Shown here piece by piece: positions 51,927 through 60,868 of a stretch of DNA of 64,000 nucleotides. The notes beneath the pieces are model-generated. The model was not told the DNA's origin. It did no database searches and saw only the letters and a program-made list of their open reading frames with translations. Origin of the DNA: Cohnella nanjingensis (GTDB lineage Bacteria; Bacillota; Bacilli; Paenibacillales; Paenibacillaceae). Location of the stretch: positions 230,546-294,545 of the forward strand of contig NZ_JACJVP010000001.1 in the NCBI RefSeq assembly GCF_014212125.1, read 5' to 3'. Both the position numbers and the translations under genes were made by a program. The first letter of the stretch is position 1; each line of letters opens with the position of its first letter.

Positions 51927-52826
51927 ATGGGCTTGAAAGGCTTGCTAATAGGTATACTTTTTACTGTTTTATATTCATCTGGAGCTATTATCATGAAAAT
52001 TGGTTTACATTCAGCGTCTCCATTGACATTGGCGACATTACGTTTTATTACCGCCGGATTGCTGCTTTTGCTATACATTTATATATTTAAAAAAGGAAAA
52101 TACGCTTTACCTAACAAAAGAGAATGGAAGATTTTACTCTTGCTGGGTTTACTAAATACCGCGTTGTTTGTCGGGCTTGGCAATTTGGCGCTTCGGACCA
52201 TTTCCGCCGGGATATTTAATCTCTTTCTCCCTATAAATCCATTTGTTTTCGCGCTTTTTTCTCTGGCTTTCTTAGGAAAACGCATTCGGCTGAAAGAATG
52301 GGTGGGGATGGCCGTTTCAGTCATAGGTCTATTCATTGCGATCTATCCGTCATTGGCAACCAGTCATGCCACTTTTAGCGGCATTTTGCTTCTTATATTG
52401 GCGATGATCTCCATGGCTGTTGGAAGTCTCGTTTACAAAAAAGCCAATCTACAGCTGCCCAATCTTGTGATTAACGCGTGGCAGGTATTCATCGGGGGTA
52501 TTCTTTTAATAATCCCGACTCTTTTCTTTGAGTCTGAAAAACCGATAAATGTGGACGTTCATCTTCTAGAATACCTTCTTTGGTCAGTCTTCGGTCTCTC
52601 GATTATTAGTATGGGTCTCTGGTTTTATTTACTGAAACAAGATGCCGTTAGAGCAAATAACTGGCTGCTTTTAAATCCTGTCACAGGTTATATTCTGGCT
52701 GCCATCGTACTGGGTGAACCCATTACATGGTATGCTGTCATCGCCACCGTAATTGTGCTTTTGGGATTATATCTGTCGGGGAATTTTCGAATTAAAGAAT
52801 CGTCTATGGTTCAGCAAAAGAGGTAG
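51927..52826 (+). CDS. EamA/DMT-family transporter
   Basis: 299 residues from the ATG at 51927 (AGAAGGG eight bases upstream); the GTG at 51918 overlaps that RBS. Ten TM helices lie in two EamA repeats, the first with SGAIIMKIGLHSASPLTLATLRF and the second from about residue 150. DMT proteins export amino acids, nucleobases or drugs. The AT-rich codon use differs from the core genes to the left. The divergent HxlR gene suggests induction by a reactive compound. Confidence 0.9.
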   Translation: MGLKGLLIGILFTVLYSSGAIIMKIGLHSASPLTLATLRFITAGLLLLLYIYIFKKGKYALPNKREWKILLLLGLLNTALFVGLGNLALRTISAGIFNLFLPINPFVFALFSLAFLGKRIRLKEWVGMAVSVIGLFIAIYPSLATSHATFSGILLLILAMISMAVGSLVYKKANLQLPNLVINAWQVFIGGILLIIPTLFFESEKPINVDVHLLEYLLWSVFGLSIISMGLWFYLLKQDAVRANNWLLLNPVTGYILAAIVLGEPITWYAVIATVIVLLGLYLSGNFRIKESSMVQQKR

Positions 52827-52991
52827 TTTGACTTCAGGGTAAAAACCGAATATTGCGCCTTGGTTTTGTTCCGGGATCCGTTCACTGGTCGGCAACCGGG
52901 ATCCCCGAACATCTTGTCAGGGAGTCTTTTTTATCAAAGCTGATATTTCTGCAAATAGGAATGTTGCCCAATACCTCGTTCCTGCCCAAAA

Positions 52992-53230
52992 TACCGACCT
53001 CCACCCCTTAGTTTAGTTGTGACGAAGGAATGAAAGGGCTTTGACCCGTTGAGATATGGGAGCGAGAATCACTAGGGCGAAGTGGAGACGTGCGTAAATG
53101 GAACAATATGGTGAGACATCTCACCTTTTTGCGCATGCCCTTTTCTTCTCCCCAGCTACAAGCTTCTCCATATCTTCAACTCTCACACTGACTCACAGGG
53201 TGAAATCCTGCGAATGCATGAGTCTGAGTG
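52992..53230 (+). ncRNA. Candidate orphan IS110 right-end RNA, copy D
   Basis: This is the same structured segment as copies A-C, kept without a transposase. The 5' arm of the closing inverted repeat (ATTCGCAGGAT) is absent here, so it is likely decaying, but an expressed orphan RNA is possible. Confidence 0.3.
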
Positions 53231-53257
53231 AGGAAACTGGATCATTTCGAGGGAGCT
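52992..53257 (+). mobile_element. Solo right end of an IS110-like element, copy D
   Basis: The sequence matches the right end of copy C almost throughout (ACCGACCTCCACC, GACGAAGGAATGAAAGGGCT, GACCCGTTGAGA.ATGGGAG, GGTGAAATCCTGCGAAT, TGAGTGAGGAAACTGGATCA). No transposase sequence lies upstream. It ends CGAGGGAGCTT. Confidence 0.85.
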
Positions 53258-53323
53258 TTAAAATAATCGACGCAGTCACTATTGAGCTGTTAATCTCCGC
53301 TTAGAGGTAGATTCCATGCGTAA

Positions 53324-53752
53324 TTATAAGCGTTCATTAATTTTAATCAACAATTCTTTTAAGGTTTGCTTCTCCTCTTCGGAAAGAACTTGAACGATTT
53401 CATCCTCCACCTTTTGGAAGGAGTCATTAAAGTCTTCAATTAATTCAACGGCCTTTGGTAAAACATAAATATTTTTTTGTCGTTCATTATTGGCTGGGAT
53501 TTTCCGCTCGATGAACCCTCTTTGCTCAAGACCTTGAAGCATACTTGTAATACTTGCCCCGCGCAGATGAAACCGATCGGCAAGATCCCTCTGAATTAAT
53601 TCCGTTTCTTGGTTCTCGTAGATATAGCCAATTATTTTTCCTTGTTGAGCGTTTAAACCTAACTCTTTTATGCTCTCGTCCGCTTTTTTCTTTAACTTAA
53701 GGCCAATGATCTGAAACAAATCCAGATAAGGCGTATCCTTGCGAGGCTTCAT
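53324..53752 (-). CDS. MarR-family transcriptional regulator
   Basis: 142 residues from the ATG at 53752 (GGGAGGTACAATC). Winged helix: LNAQQGKIIGYIYENQETELIQRDLADRFHLRGASITSMLQGLEQRGFIERKIPANNERQKNIYVL, then a dimerisation helix. It is divergent from the amidohydrolase at 53911. Twin TTAG-N4-CTAA sites at 53772 and 53849 lie between them, so it probably represses both genes. Confidence 0.92.
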   Translation of the reverse strand: MKPRKDTPYLDLFQIIGLKLKKKADESIKELGLNAQQGKIIGYIYENQETELIQRDLADRFHLRGASITSMLQGLEQRGFIERKIPANNERQKNIYVLPKAVELIEDFNDSFQKVEDEIVQVLSEEEKQTLKELLIKINERL

Positions 53753-53771
53753 GATTGTACCTCCCATATTA

Positions 53772-53783
53772 TTAGAAAGCTAA
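53772..53783. promoter_or_regulatory. MarR operator half 1
   Basis: TTAGAAAGCTAA (TTAG-N4-CTAA) near the marR start. It is paired with the site at 53849. Confidence 0.6.
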
Positions 53784-53848
53784 CTGTAAGCAAATAAACT
53801 ATACGGGGTTCCAGATCTCCTGTCAAACGAATATTAGTTCATTGACAG

Positions 53849-53860
53849 TTAGTTGTCTAA
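53849..53860. promoter_or_regulatory. MarR operator half 2
   Basis: TTAGTTGTCTAA inside the larger palindrome CAGTTAGTTGTCTAACAG, about 50 bases before the amidohydrolase start. A second, overlapping copy (AACTGTCAATG) is weaker. Confidence 0.65.
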
Positions 53861-53910
53861 CAGTTATACTTCGAAGTGATTCAAGGACATCACCAAGGAG
53901 GAATAGCAAA

Positions 53911-55221
53911 ATGAGCGATTCAAACCAAAGCTCATCTGTAGAAAAAGTTACGGCTATTACGAATGCGCGTATTTTCGATGGCGAAAAAGTGATCGAGTCA
54001 AGGAGTATTGTCATCAAAGGGGAAACCATTATTGCGGTGGGCGGCGACATTCCGGCGAATGCAACAATCATCAATGCTGAGGGTGCAACGTTATTGCCCG
54101 GCTTGATCGATGCGCATGTCCACACTTCCATCGGCGGATTGCGAGATGCACTACAATTCGGCGTGACGACAGAACTCGAAATGAACGGTGATTTTACAGA
54201 AAGAGGACGCGCGATCCAATTGAAAAATGTGGATGACGTCGCCGATGTCCGTTCTGCAGGCACGGCGATCACCGCTCCTGGTGGTCATCCGGATGAATTG
54301 CTGCCAGATGGGGATGAGATTCCAGAATTCGTATTAAAGGAATTGGAGAAGCTATCGAAGGAAGACCGGGAAGCTATGCTGGCCGCTTACGCCCACGATC
54401 ACGAAGAAGTGCCGCAAGTAACGACGGTGGAAGAAGCGATCAAACATGTGCATACCCAGGTGGAGAATGGCGCTGACTATATCAAAATCATGATTGAAGA
54501 AGGAACCGTCATGGGTGCCCCTGGCCTGCCTGTTCTAAGCGACGAGATTCTACAAGCAGCCGTGGAAGAAGCCCATAAGTTCGATAAGGTCGTCATCGCC
54601 CACGTCTTGACCGCTCATTCTTCGCAAACCGCTATCGATCTTGGAGTGGACGGATTGGGCCACCTGTTTATCGACAGGCCCGAGTACACGTCGGAGTTAG
54701 TGCAATCCATCGTCGATTCTGGCGCGTTTGTTACACCGTGCTTGGTGCTGAACTCATCCATTCTTGGAAACCCAGCATCGGAATTGGCGAATGACCATCG
54801 TGTTTATTCCAAATTAAGTCCGGAATGGATCGATATTTTGAACTCCAGCTTCAATACTTTCCCGCAAGGCAAAATGGAAAATAGCTTCAAAAATGTGATG
54901 GATCTTCACAATGCCGGAGTGGATATTCTGGTCGGGACGGATGTCGCCCCCGTTCCCGTTCCGAATCTTGGCGGCCTTGCTCATGGAGCCAGCGTCCATC
55001 ATGAATTGCAATTGCTGGTTACGGCCGGGTTCACTCCGATAGATGCGCTTCAATCGGCTACCTCGAAGCCGGCCCGTCGGTTCGGTCTTCATGATCGTGG
55101 ACGTATTGCCGAAGGCGCGCGCGCTGACCTGGTACTGGTCAATGGCGATCCGACAACCCATATCTCGGATACCCTATCCATTAAATCCGTATGGTTCAAA
55201 GGTGTGCTAAAACTAAGTTAA
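53911..55221 (+). CDS. Metal-dependent amidohydrolase
   Basis: 436 residues from the ATG at 53911 (CCAAGGAGGAATAGC). It has a composite domain (TNARIFDGEKVIESRSIVIKG), then LLPGLIDAHVHTSIGG (HxH metal pair), YIKIMIEEG (bridging Lys), HVLTAHSS (His), GTDVAPVPVPNLGG (Asp) and a C-terminal ARAVLVNGDPTTHI-like end (RADLVLVNGDPT). It resembles imidazolonepropionase/dipeptidase-like amidohydrolases of PF01979; the substrate is unknown. Divergent MarR control suggests response to a small aromatic or amide. Confidence 0.9.
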   Translation: MSDSNQSSSVEKVTAITNARIFDGEKVIESRSIVIKGETIIAVGGDIPANATIINAEGATLLPGLIDAHVHTSIGGLRDALQFGVTTELEMNGDFTERGRAIQLKNVDDVADVRSAGTAITAPGGHPDELLPDGDEIPEFVLKELEKLSKEDREAMLAAYAHDHEEVPQVTTVEEAIKHVHTQVENGADYIKIMIEEGTVMGAPGLPVLSDEILQAAVEEAHKFDKVVIAHVLTAHSSQTAIDLGVDGLGHLFIDRPEYTSELVQSIVDSGAFVTPCLVLNSSILGNPASELANDHRVYSKLSPEWIDILNSSFNTFPQGKMENSFKNVMDLHNAGVDILVGTDVAPVPVPNLGGLAHGASVHHELQLLVTAGFTPIDALQSATSKPARRFGLHDRGRIAEGARADLVLVNGDPTTHISDTLSIKSVWFKGVLKLS

Positions 55222-55243
55222 TTATTCTACTTTAGTATGGCAC

Positions 55244-55275
55244 GGCACTCTACTTCGAGGAGTGCCTGCTGTTTG
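55244..55275 (+). terminator. Terminator after the amidohydrolase
   Basis: GGCACTC pairs with GAGTGCC across TACTTCGAG, followed by TGCTGTTTGT. Confidence 0.7.
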
Positions 55276-55305
55276 TCATTGTTATTAAACTTCCCTTAGT
55301 TGAAT

Positions 55306-55350
55306 GAAAAACGGCAACCGCTCTTCATGGCCGGCTGCCGTTGTGTATTT
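55306..55350 (+). terminator. Second terminator-like hairpin
   Basis: AAAACGGCAACCG pairs with CGGCTGCCGTT (one mismatch). It is closely like the terminator at 46066. The following 280 bases hold no convincing gene; a minus-strand frame at about 55555-55630 (VTVKFAAHPNRRDAKIFGI) may be a gene fragment. Confidence 0.6.
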
Positions 55351-55638
55351 TGAGCGTTCGTCTCCTTTTACTCTCCCCCTGGAATAATAAATTCGCGGAA
55401 CCGCTTATATAAATTGCATTATTTTTGCGTCTATCTTAACGTCTCCGTCTCCCCGAAATGTGTAAAAATCTCCGGTTTCCCGGAGGTTCGGATGCAGCAT
55501 TGCCCCTATCGCTTCGCGTCAAGCTTCCGTGACGGTACGGATGCCAAATATTTTGGCGTCCCTGCGATTCGGATGGGCGGCGAATTTCACGGTAACCCGA
55601 TCCTTTTCCCCGGCTGGCAGCGGAAAGGTGGGGCGGGC

Positions 55639-55730
55639 GCCCAATAATTATCAGAATCGGTGCCCAATGATTTTCGGAGTTATTGCCCAATAATTATCGG
55701 ATTCTATGCCCAATGATTATCGGAATACAC
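55639..55730. repeat. Four 23-bp tandem repeats
   Basis: Units start at 55639, 55662, 55685 and 55708, each beginning GCCCAATRATTWTCGGA with a variable 5-6 base tail, at an exact 23-base period. They lie between the terminators of the amidohydrolase and esterase-like genes. Confidence 0.8.
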
Positions 55731-55758
55731 AGCGGTTCTCCCTATCATCAAAAAAAGC

Positions 55759-55788
55759 GAAAGACGCCTCAACGGGCGTCTTTCTTCA
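55759..55788. terminator. Terminator hairpin
   Basis: GAAAGACGCC pairs with GGCGTCTTTC across TCAACG; A and T tracts flank both sides, so it can serve both strands. Confidence 0.8.
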
Positions 55789-55953
55789 TGTAAAGCTCAG
55801 TTATGAAATTGTGAGGACTCCGTCTCCCTGGCAACGTGCTGTCCCGATCCCCAGGCATGTAGACCATCCAACCGAACGAATAACCTCCGTAGCCGGGATG
55901 AGCCCTATGTTGGTATTCAGATCGAGAGCAGAGAAGCTGTCGTCGTTCCCGCT

Positions 55954-58008
55954 TTACCCGACAACGACCCGCACGCGTCTCAGATTTACGACTCGCGTAA
56001 ATAAGTCATTACGGTCGCCGTTCCGGCTCGATCCCGCGCGCAGCACCGGGAAATACGTGCCGGGTTTAGAGAACGAATATGTCGCTTCGACAACGGCTTT
56101 CGATCCTTCCTCATTCCCATAGATGATTGAGCCCTCCGTCGGGAAAGTCGCCTCCCCCTCGAAGTCCCACTCTGCGGACACGATTTTGCCGGTATTCGAC
56201 GGCACTTCGATGACGGCCCTAAAACTAACAGTTTCTCCCGCCGCAACATCCGTGCGATCGCTGCCGTTGACCGTTAGATGAATAACCGGCTGAATCCCTT
56301 GACGTTCGGAAGCCGTTGACGGAACGACTACTTGCCCGTCGATCACTTCATATTGGGTATTGGCTGGCGGAATAACTCCTCGTTCCACCCAGTCGCTCAA
56401 GTCAAGCAGTGCCTGATGAAGCGCCGGTACATAGGTGACGATATGGAGAGCGTCCAATACGCCGTTCGAGCTGGTGTCGGCGTGCAGGGCATGATCCACA
56501 TACCACAGTCGGAACCGATCATCCAATTGCTCCCCGAGATGTTCTTGGACTTTGGTCCGATACCAATCGGCTTGCCAAGGGAACGCGCTCTCGTCCATAA
56601 GTGTCTGAACGACGATCATTTTCCCTTCATAACGGCCGCTTTGAAGCGAGCCAGCTCCTCCGTAAGTGACCATAGGCCCCACCTGGATGGCACGCTGAGG
56701 ATACATCGGTTCGCCGCTCTCATTCCGGAACTGATCCCACACGTAGTAATCGGGAGTCGGAACCTGGTGCCTGTGATAGGTTTGCAGCGCGATGTAATCC
56801 GAGTTATCCAGCACGATTTTGTCTCCTGGCTTCACTTTAGCCAAGCTTTGGACGGAAGTATAAAATCCGAGTGCCGAGCCGATCGTGACGACATCGCCGT
56901 CGATGCTTCCTAGAGGAATCTTCAGCCCGGATGCTTCGCCGCTGGTAATCCGAATGAAAGCCCCTTGCAAATAGGCATCCCCTACCGGAGCATTGGCCAA
57001 TCGGAAGGAAGGAATAGATCCCTCCGCTTCCATAAGCATTTTCCAAGCTTCGTCGACCCCCATGTTCGCCGATCCACCGTCCGATTCCGATGAAGCTTGC
57101 TCTCGAGGCCAAACGACATCCTTGATGACCGTGTAAAATTGAAGTCGCGCGCTGGAGGCCGAACTTGCGGGATCGGAACCCAGGTAGCCGGGAACTGTCC
57201 AGAACTCTTCGAAGTACGAAGGATCCATGTTCATTACGGCTGGCGTAAGAACTGTAAGCGCACCATCTCCAATTTCTTTATACGCAAACCACGCCTTTGG
57301 CGGAAAGCCCATCTTGGTCACTTCTTCGAGAGTTTGATGCTCTTCTTCATTCAAGCCGGCGTACATGTCCCCGCTTCCTCCTGCCTCTATCGCATCAAGA
57401 ATGGCGGGAAATTTATCCCACAGAATTCGCATCGCATGAACTCTGGCCGTGAACACGTTAGGGATGGCCATCGGCGTTCCGATAACGAAAGGTACAGCTC
57501 CGTCCCAAACTCCCGTGGTATTTTCCATAAAACTGATCGTTTTAAATCCGCCGCCGCTGCCTCCGTAAATGTAACCATACGGACGATGAGGACCGTATAA
57601 TTCAGCCGCCTTGACCCGAGAATAGTGAGCGACCGCGGCGCTAGCACGATAAACAAGGGTAATGTCGGAGGTGGCGCCCCCCATATTCGTTTCTACCATG
57701 TAAGAGCGGCTCGAGATCGCGAAACCGATTTTATTGTCTACTCCATCGATATGGCTCTGCGACGCGTTCTCGCTTCCTTGCACCGGGTAGACCGGTTGGA
57801 AAAATCGTCCCTTGTACTCCTCCTTGGTTGGGAAGTAGAAGGAAAATCGTGTCTCGGTCCCCTCGAATCCGCCATGAATGTAACGATGTCGAACCGGCAC
57901 CTCTCTCCATTCATCGACGTCCACATAAGGAGTTTGAAATTGAGGGTCTTGAAGCCCGTCATAGAGAGATTTTGCTTGACTTGCATTAACAGTTTCGTGA
58001 TTGGACAT
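55954..58008 (-). CDS. Alpha/beta-hydrolase-like protein with C-terminal PKD-type domain
   Basis: 684 residues from the ATG at 58008 (CAGGAGGAATGTAAC), rather than the ATG 28 codons upstream inside the MFS gene. The likely nucleophile elbow is YIYGGSGGGFKTI (GxSxG) near residue 145. TWDQFRNESGEPMYP-like and VDHALHADT segments may hold the acid and His. Residues about 590-684 resemble a PKD domain (DVAAGETVSFRAVIEVP, SAEWDFEGEATFP, FSKPGTYFPVLRAGS). No signal peptide is seen, unlike most PKD proteins. It is cotranscribed with the GPH symporter (2-base gap), so probably a catabolic esterase of the imported compound; tannase-like ancestry is possible. Confidence 0.8.
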   Translation of the reverse strand: MSNHETVNASQAKSLYDGLQDPQFQTPYVDVDEWREVPVRHRYIHGGFEGTETRFSFYFPTKEEYKGRFFQPVYPVQGSENASQSHIDGVDNKIGFAISSRSYMVETNMGGATSDITLVYRASAAVAHYSRVKAAELYGPHRPYGYIYGGSGGGFKTISFMENTTGVWDGAVPFVIGTPMAIPNVFTARVHAMRILWDKFPAILDAIEAGGSGDMYAGLNEEEHQTLEEVTKMGFPPKAWFAYKEIGDGALTVLTPAVMNMDPSYFEEFWTVPGYLGSDPASSASSARLQFYTVIKDVVWPREQASSESDGGSANMGVDEAWKMLMEAEGSIPSFRLANAPVGDAYLQGAFIRITSGEASGLKIPLGSIDGDVVTIGSALGFYTSVQSLAKVKPGDKIVLDNSDYIALQTYHRHQVPTPDYYVWDQFRNESGEPMYPQRAIQVGPMVTYGGAGSLQSGRYEGKMIVVQTLMDESAFPWQADWYRTKVQEHLGEQLDDRFRLWYVDHALHADTSSNGVLDALHIVTYVPALHQALLDLSDWVERGVIPPANTQYEVIDGQVVVPSTASERQGIQPVIHLTVNGSDRTDVAAGETVSFRAVIEVPSNTGKIVSAEWDFEGEATFPTEGSIIYGNEEGSKAVVEATYSFSKPGTYFPVLRAGSSRNGDRNDLFTRVVNLRRVRVVVG

Positions 58009-58009
58009 G

Positions 58010-59434
58010 TTACATTCCTCCTGATTCGGTGTAGGTTTGTTGTTTGCGTCTCTCGGATAAGTCCCGGAATATTTGTCTCTGCTTCTCTTCATTCAGATCA
58101 AACCAGAGCATGCATATGGCGAACGCGCCGAAGACGGCGGGCAGGACACCCACAAGAACTCGAAGACCAAACAGTGTCGAGCCGCCCTGCTCCACACCTG
58201 GCACATACCCGATAAGCGTTAGCGAACCGGCGGCAATCGCACCAGATAAAGCGGTTGCAAAGGTTTGAATAAATCCGTTGAACGAACTCATGAACCCGTT
58301 CAACTTCAGCCCGCTCTTCCACTCGGTATAATCGATAGCCGCCGGCATCATGGCCCCTTGGGCAGGCGTGCCGAATCCGCCAATCAAACTGGTCAAACAG
58401 GTTACCGCGATATGAATAATAAGACCAGTATTGTTGGCCGGTATGAAGAGAATGATCGGACAAGTCACTAAGTTAGCGACGACGCCGGCCAGTACCGTCT
58501 GTTTCAACCCGAATCGCCGGATAATCCTCTGGCTGAAGGCGACCCCGAACAAGGTCGGAACAAGGGCGACGATTCCCATAAGGGCCATTAAGCTTTCGTT
58601 ATCAAAGAAATACTTATAGAAATGAATTTGGACGCCGGACCGTATGCCGGAAGAGATCGCGCTTGCAAACATATAAACATAGAGGATCACGGCATATTTG
58701 TTCGTAAACGTGGCCGCCAACATCTGTTTGAGCGATGGCGATTTCTCGTCGCTATTTGTATCTATGACATATCGTTCCTTGACTTTTGCCGACTGATAGA
58801 TCGATAGAAAGACGGTCAATACCGCAACAGCCGCCATTAAAAGAGAGAACCCACGGGCGTCATCCCCGCCGCCTAGCGCTTTATATAAAGGAACGGTACC
58901 TACTTGGACAAGCAGAGCGCCTAGCATAATAAAGAGGAAATTCAATTGACCGACCGTTATTCGTTCTTCGAGTCTTCGGGTAACGACGGGAACGACGGCA
59001 TTGCTCGGGATCGTGATGATGGAGCAAAAAACGCTATAAACCGTATATGTCGCAACGGCATAGATCACCCTTCCCGTCTCTCCCAAATCCGGAACCGTGA
59101 ACGTTAACCATCCCGCAATTCCGAAAGGAACACCCAACAGGACAAACCATGGCGTGTACTTCCCCCATGGCGTCTTCACCTTATCCACAAAGGCTCCGAA
59201 GAATGGGGCAATGAACGCATCGATAAATCGAACGACCAGGAATAGAACGGCAATAAAGGCTGGATTAATCTTCATAAAGTCCGTATAGAAGAACAGCAAA
59301 TACATTTGGATGATTTGATAATGAAACGTATTCGGCGCGCTTCCGATGACGAGGGCGATCTTTTCGCCTAATTTAAGCCGTGGTTCTTCCCCTTCTCCGA
59401 TTACTGACTGTGAAATGGACTTTCCTGCTGCCAT
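58010..59434 (-). CDS. GPH-family (MFS-fold) sodium:solute symporter
   Basis: 474 residues with twelve TM helices. The GPH pattern is IQMYLLFFYTDFMKINPAFIAVLFLVVRFIDAFIAPFFGAFVDKVKTPWGKYTPW (D-x-x-x-P and KxGKxxPW-like signature). The family imports glycosides, uronides or related sugars with Na or H. Its stop overlaps the RBS of the hydrolase gene. It is divergent from the AraC regulator at 59549. Confidence 0.92.
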   Translation of the reverse strand: MAAGKSISQSVIGEGEEPRLKLGEKIALVIGSAPNTFHYQIIQMYLLFFYTDFMKINPAFIAVLFLVVRFIDAFIAPFFGAFVDKVKTPWGKYTPWFVLLGVPFGIAGWLTFTVPDLGETGRVIYAVATYTVYSVFCSIITIPSNAVVPVVTRRLEERITVGQLNFLFIMLGALLVQVGTVPLYKALGGGDDARGFSLLMAAVAVLTVFLSIYQSAKVKERYVIDTNSDEKSPSLKQMLAATFTNKYAVILYVYMFASAISSGIRSGVQIHFYKYFFDNESLMALMGIVALVPTLFGVAFSQRIIRRFGLKQTVLAGVVANLVTCPIILFIPANNTGLIIHIAVTCLTSLIGGFGTPAQGAMMPAAIDYTEWKSGLKLNGFMSSFNGFIQTFATALSGAIAAGSLTLIGYVPGVEQGGSTLFGLRVLVGVLPAVFGAFAICMLWFDLNEEKQRQIFRDLSERRKQQTYTESGGM

Positions 59435-59548
59435 AATCGTCCCTCCGCTGTAGGTATGAAAGCATTTACACGGACATTATGACATAAAATACACTATCTA
59501 TATGGTATAATTAGAAGATATTTTGTACGAGAAGTAGAGGTATTCAAA

Positions 59549-60790
59549 ATGTTCACCGCGACTGAGGATATCGATCTTAGTTATTTGGGCAAATTGCTTC
59601 ATGAAACATTGCAGCTCTCCGTCTTCTGCTTAACGGATTATCAAGAGATATTGTTCTTGAACGGGAACTCGGCTACGCATCCTCTCTTTAGCAATCCAGC
59701 CGATTTGTTCCGCGCGGTGGCCAAACATGGAGCTGACCTTACCGGCCCGGTCCTCTACGAATCGAATGACTTGGAGCAATTTGCCGTCGTGCCCGTTAAA
59801 CGCCAAGAAGGTCTGGCCCGAGGCGTTGTCATTATCGGCCCCTCCACCCATCGAATGCCGAACGACAAGTTATTCGACGAACTCTTGATCGATCACCGAA
59901 TCCCCTGCCCACAAAGGCCGAATTGGCGTGATTACTGGAACTGCATTCCATACGCGGACCGGATAAGAATTCTTCATATTTGCGTGTCGGCGAATTGGAT
60001 GCTGAACGGAGAAGCGCTGGATATTACGGACGTTCTTCAATCCAGCATCCGGTACAAGCTGCCTAATCAACATAAGGACAAGGAAATAGAACTCGCCGAA
60101 CGCCGAGAATTCTCCATCTTCCATGAGGGGATTGCGGAATATCACCATATGCGCGAGCTCATTCGGCGCGGGGAACCAGAGCAATTGATGAAGCAACTGA
60201 TGATAGCTACCAAAGATGACAGTCAAGTGAGGGATCTGTCTAAACAACACCGGCTTCGCAAAGTAAAGAACATGTCGATATGCGCAGTCGCATTAAGCAG
60301 CAATGATGCAATGCAAGGCGGATTGTATGAAGAAATAGCCATGGCGCTTTGCGACTTGCATATTCAACACATCGAAGAGTTGAGCGAATTGGCGTTGGTG
60401 GAGTCGGCCGTTATCTCGGCCATCGTGGATTTCGCCGACCGCGTTCGCCAATTCCGCAATAGCAGCGTCTCCAAGTCCGTTCGAGCGGGCATGGAATACA
60501 TTTTCCTACATTTGTTCGAAGAAATTACTTTAGAGCAGCTATCGGAGGTATCCGGGCTTAACCCGCACTATTTGTCTCAATGCTTCAAGAAAGAAACCGG
60601 GATGTCCGTAATGAACTATATCCAAAGTGAAAGAATCGAGGAAGCCAAACGACAGCTTGATCAATCCAAAGATTCGATCTCGCAAATCGGCGATCGGCTC
60701 ACCTTCTATGACCAATCCCATTTCGTTAAAGCATTCAAGAAGCACACTGGCCTAACGCCTAGACAATACAGAAACCGAAATCGTGCATAA
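59549..60790 (+). CDS. AraC-family transcriptional regulator
   Basis: 413 residues. The N-terminal about 300 residues form an unnamed sensor region with PAS/GAF-like content. The C-terminal two HTH motifs are LEQLSEVSGLNPHYLSQCFKKETG and ISQIGDRLTFYDQSHFVKAFKKHTGLTPRQYR. It is divergent from the symporter/hydrolase pair and is its likely activator when the substrate is present. The ATG follows GAAGTAGAGGTATTC. Confidence 0.9.
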   Translation: MFTATEDIDLSYLGKLLHETLQLSVFCLTDYQEILFLNGNSATHPLFSNPADLFRAVAKHGADLTGPVLYESNDLEQFAVVPVKRQEGLARGVVIIGPSTHRMPNDKLFDELLIDHRIPCPQRPNWRDYWNCIPYADRIRILHICVSANWMLNGEALDITDVLQSSIRYKLPNQHKDKEIELAERREFSIFHEGIAEYHHMRELIRRGEPEQLMKQLMIATKDDSQVRDLSKQHRLRKVKNMSICAVALSSNDAMQGGLYEEIAMALCDLHIQHIEELSELALVESAVISAIVDFADRVRQFRNSSVSKSVRAGMEYIFLHLFEEITLEQLSEVSGLNPHYLSQCFKKETGMSVMNYIQSERIEEAKRQLDQSKDSISQIGDRLTFYDQSHFVKAFKKHTGLTPRQYRNRNRA

Positions 60791-60801
60791 ATGATGGGTT
60801 T

Positions 60802-60868
60802 TAGTGTTTTGGTATTTGCAATGGTGATTAATCTATAGTGTTTTGGTATTTGCAATGGTGATTAATCT
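60802..60868 (+). repeat. Tandem duplication of 34 bp
   Basis: TAGTGTTTTGGTATTTGCAA continuing to GATTAATCT occurs twice (60802-60834 and 60836-60868) with one base between. It lies immediately after the AraC gene and abuts the oxidoreductase wreck. Confidence 0.85.

Noticed and set aside
55436..55690. An 84-codon minus-strand frame as a gene
   Set aside because: It runs through the 23-bp repeat array and has no domain; only a short part in another frame resembles protein.
55639..55730. The 23-bp repeats as a CRISPR array
   Set aside because: The units abut with 5-6 base variable tails rather than about 30-base spacers, and no cas genes are present.
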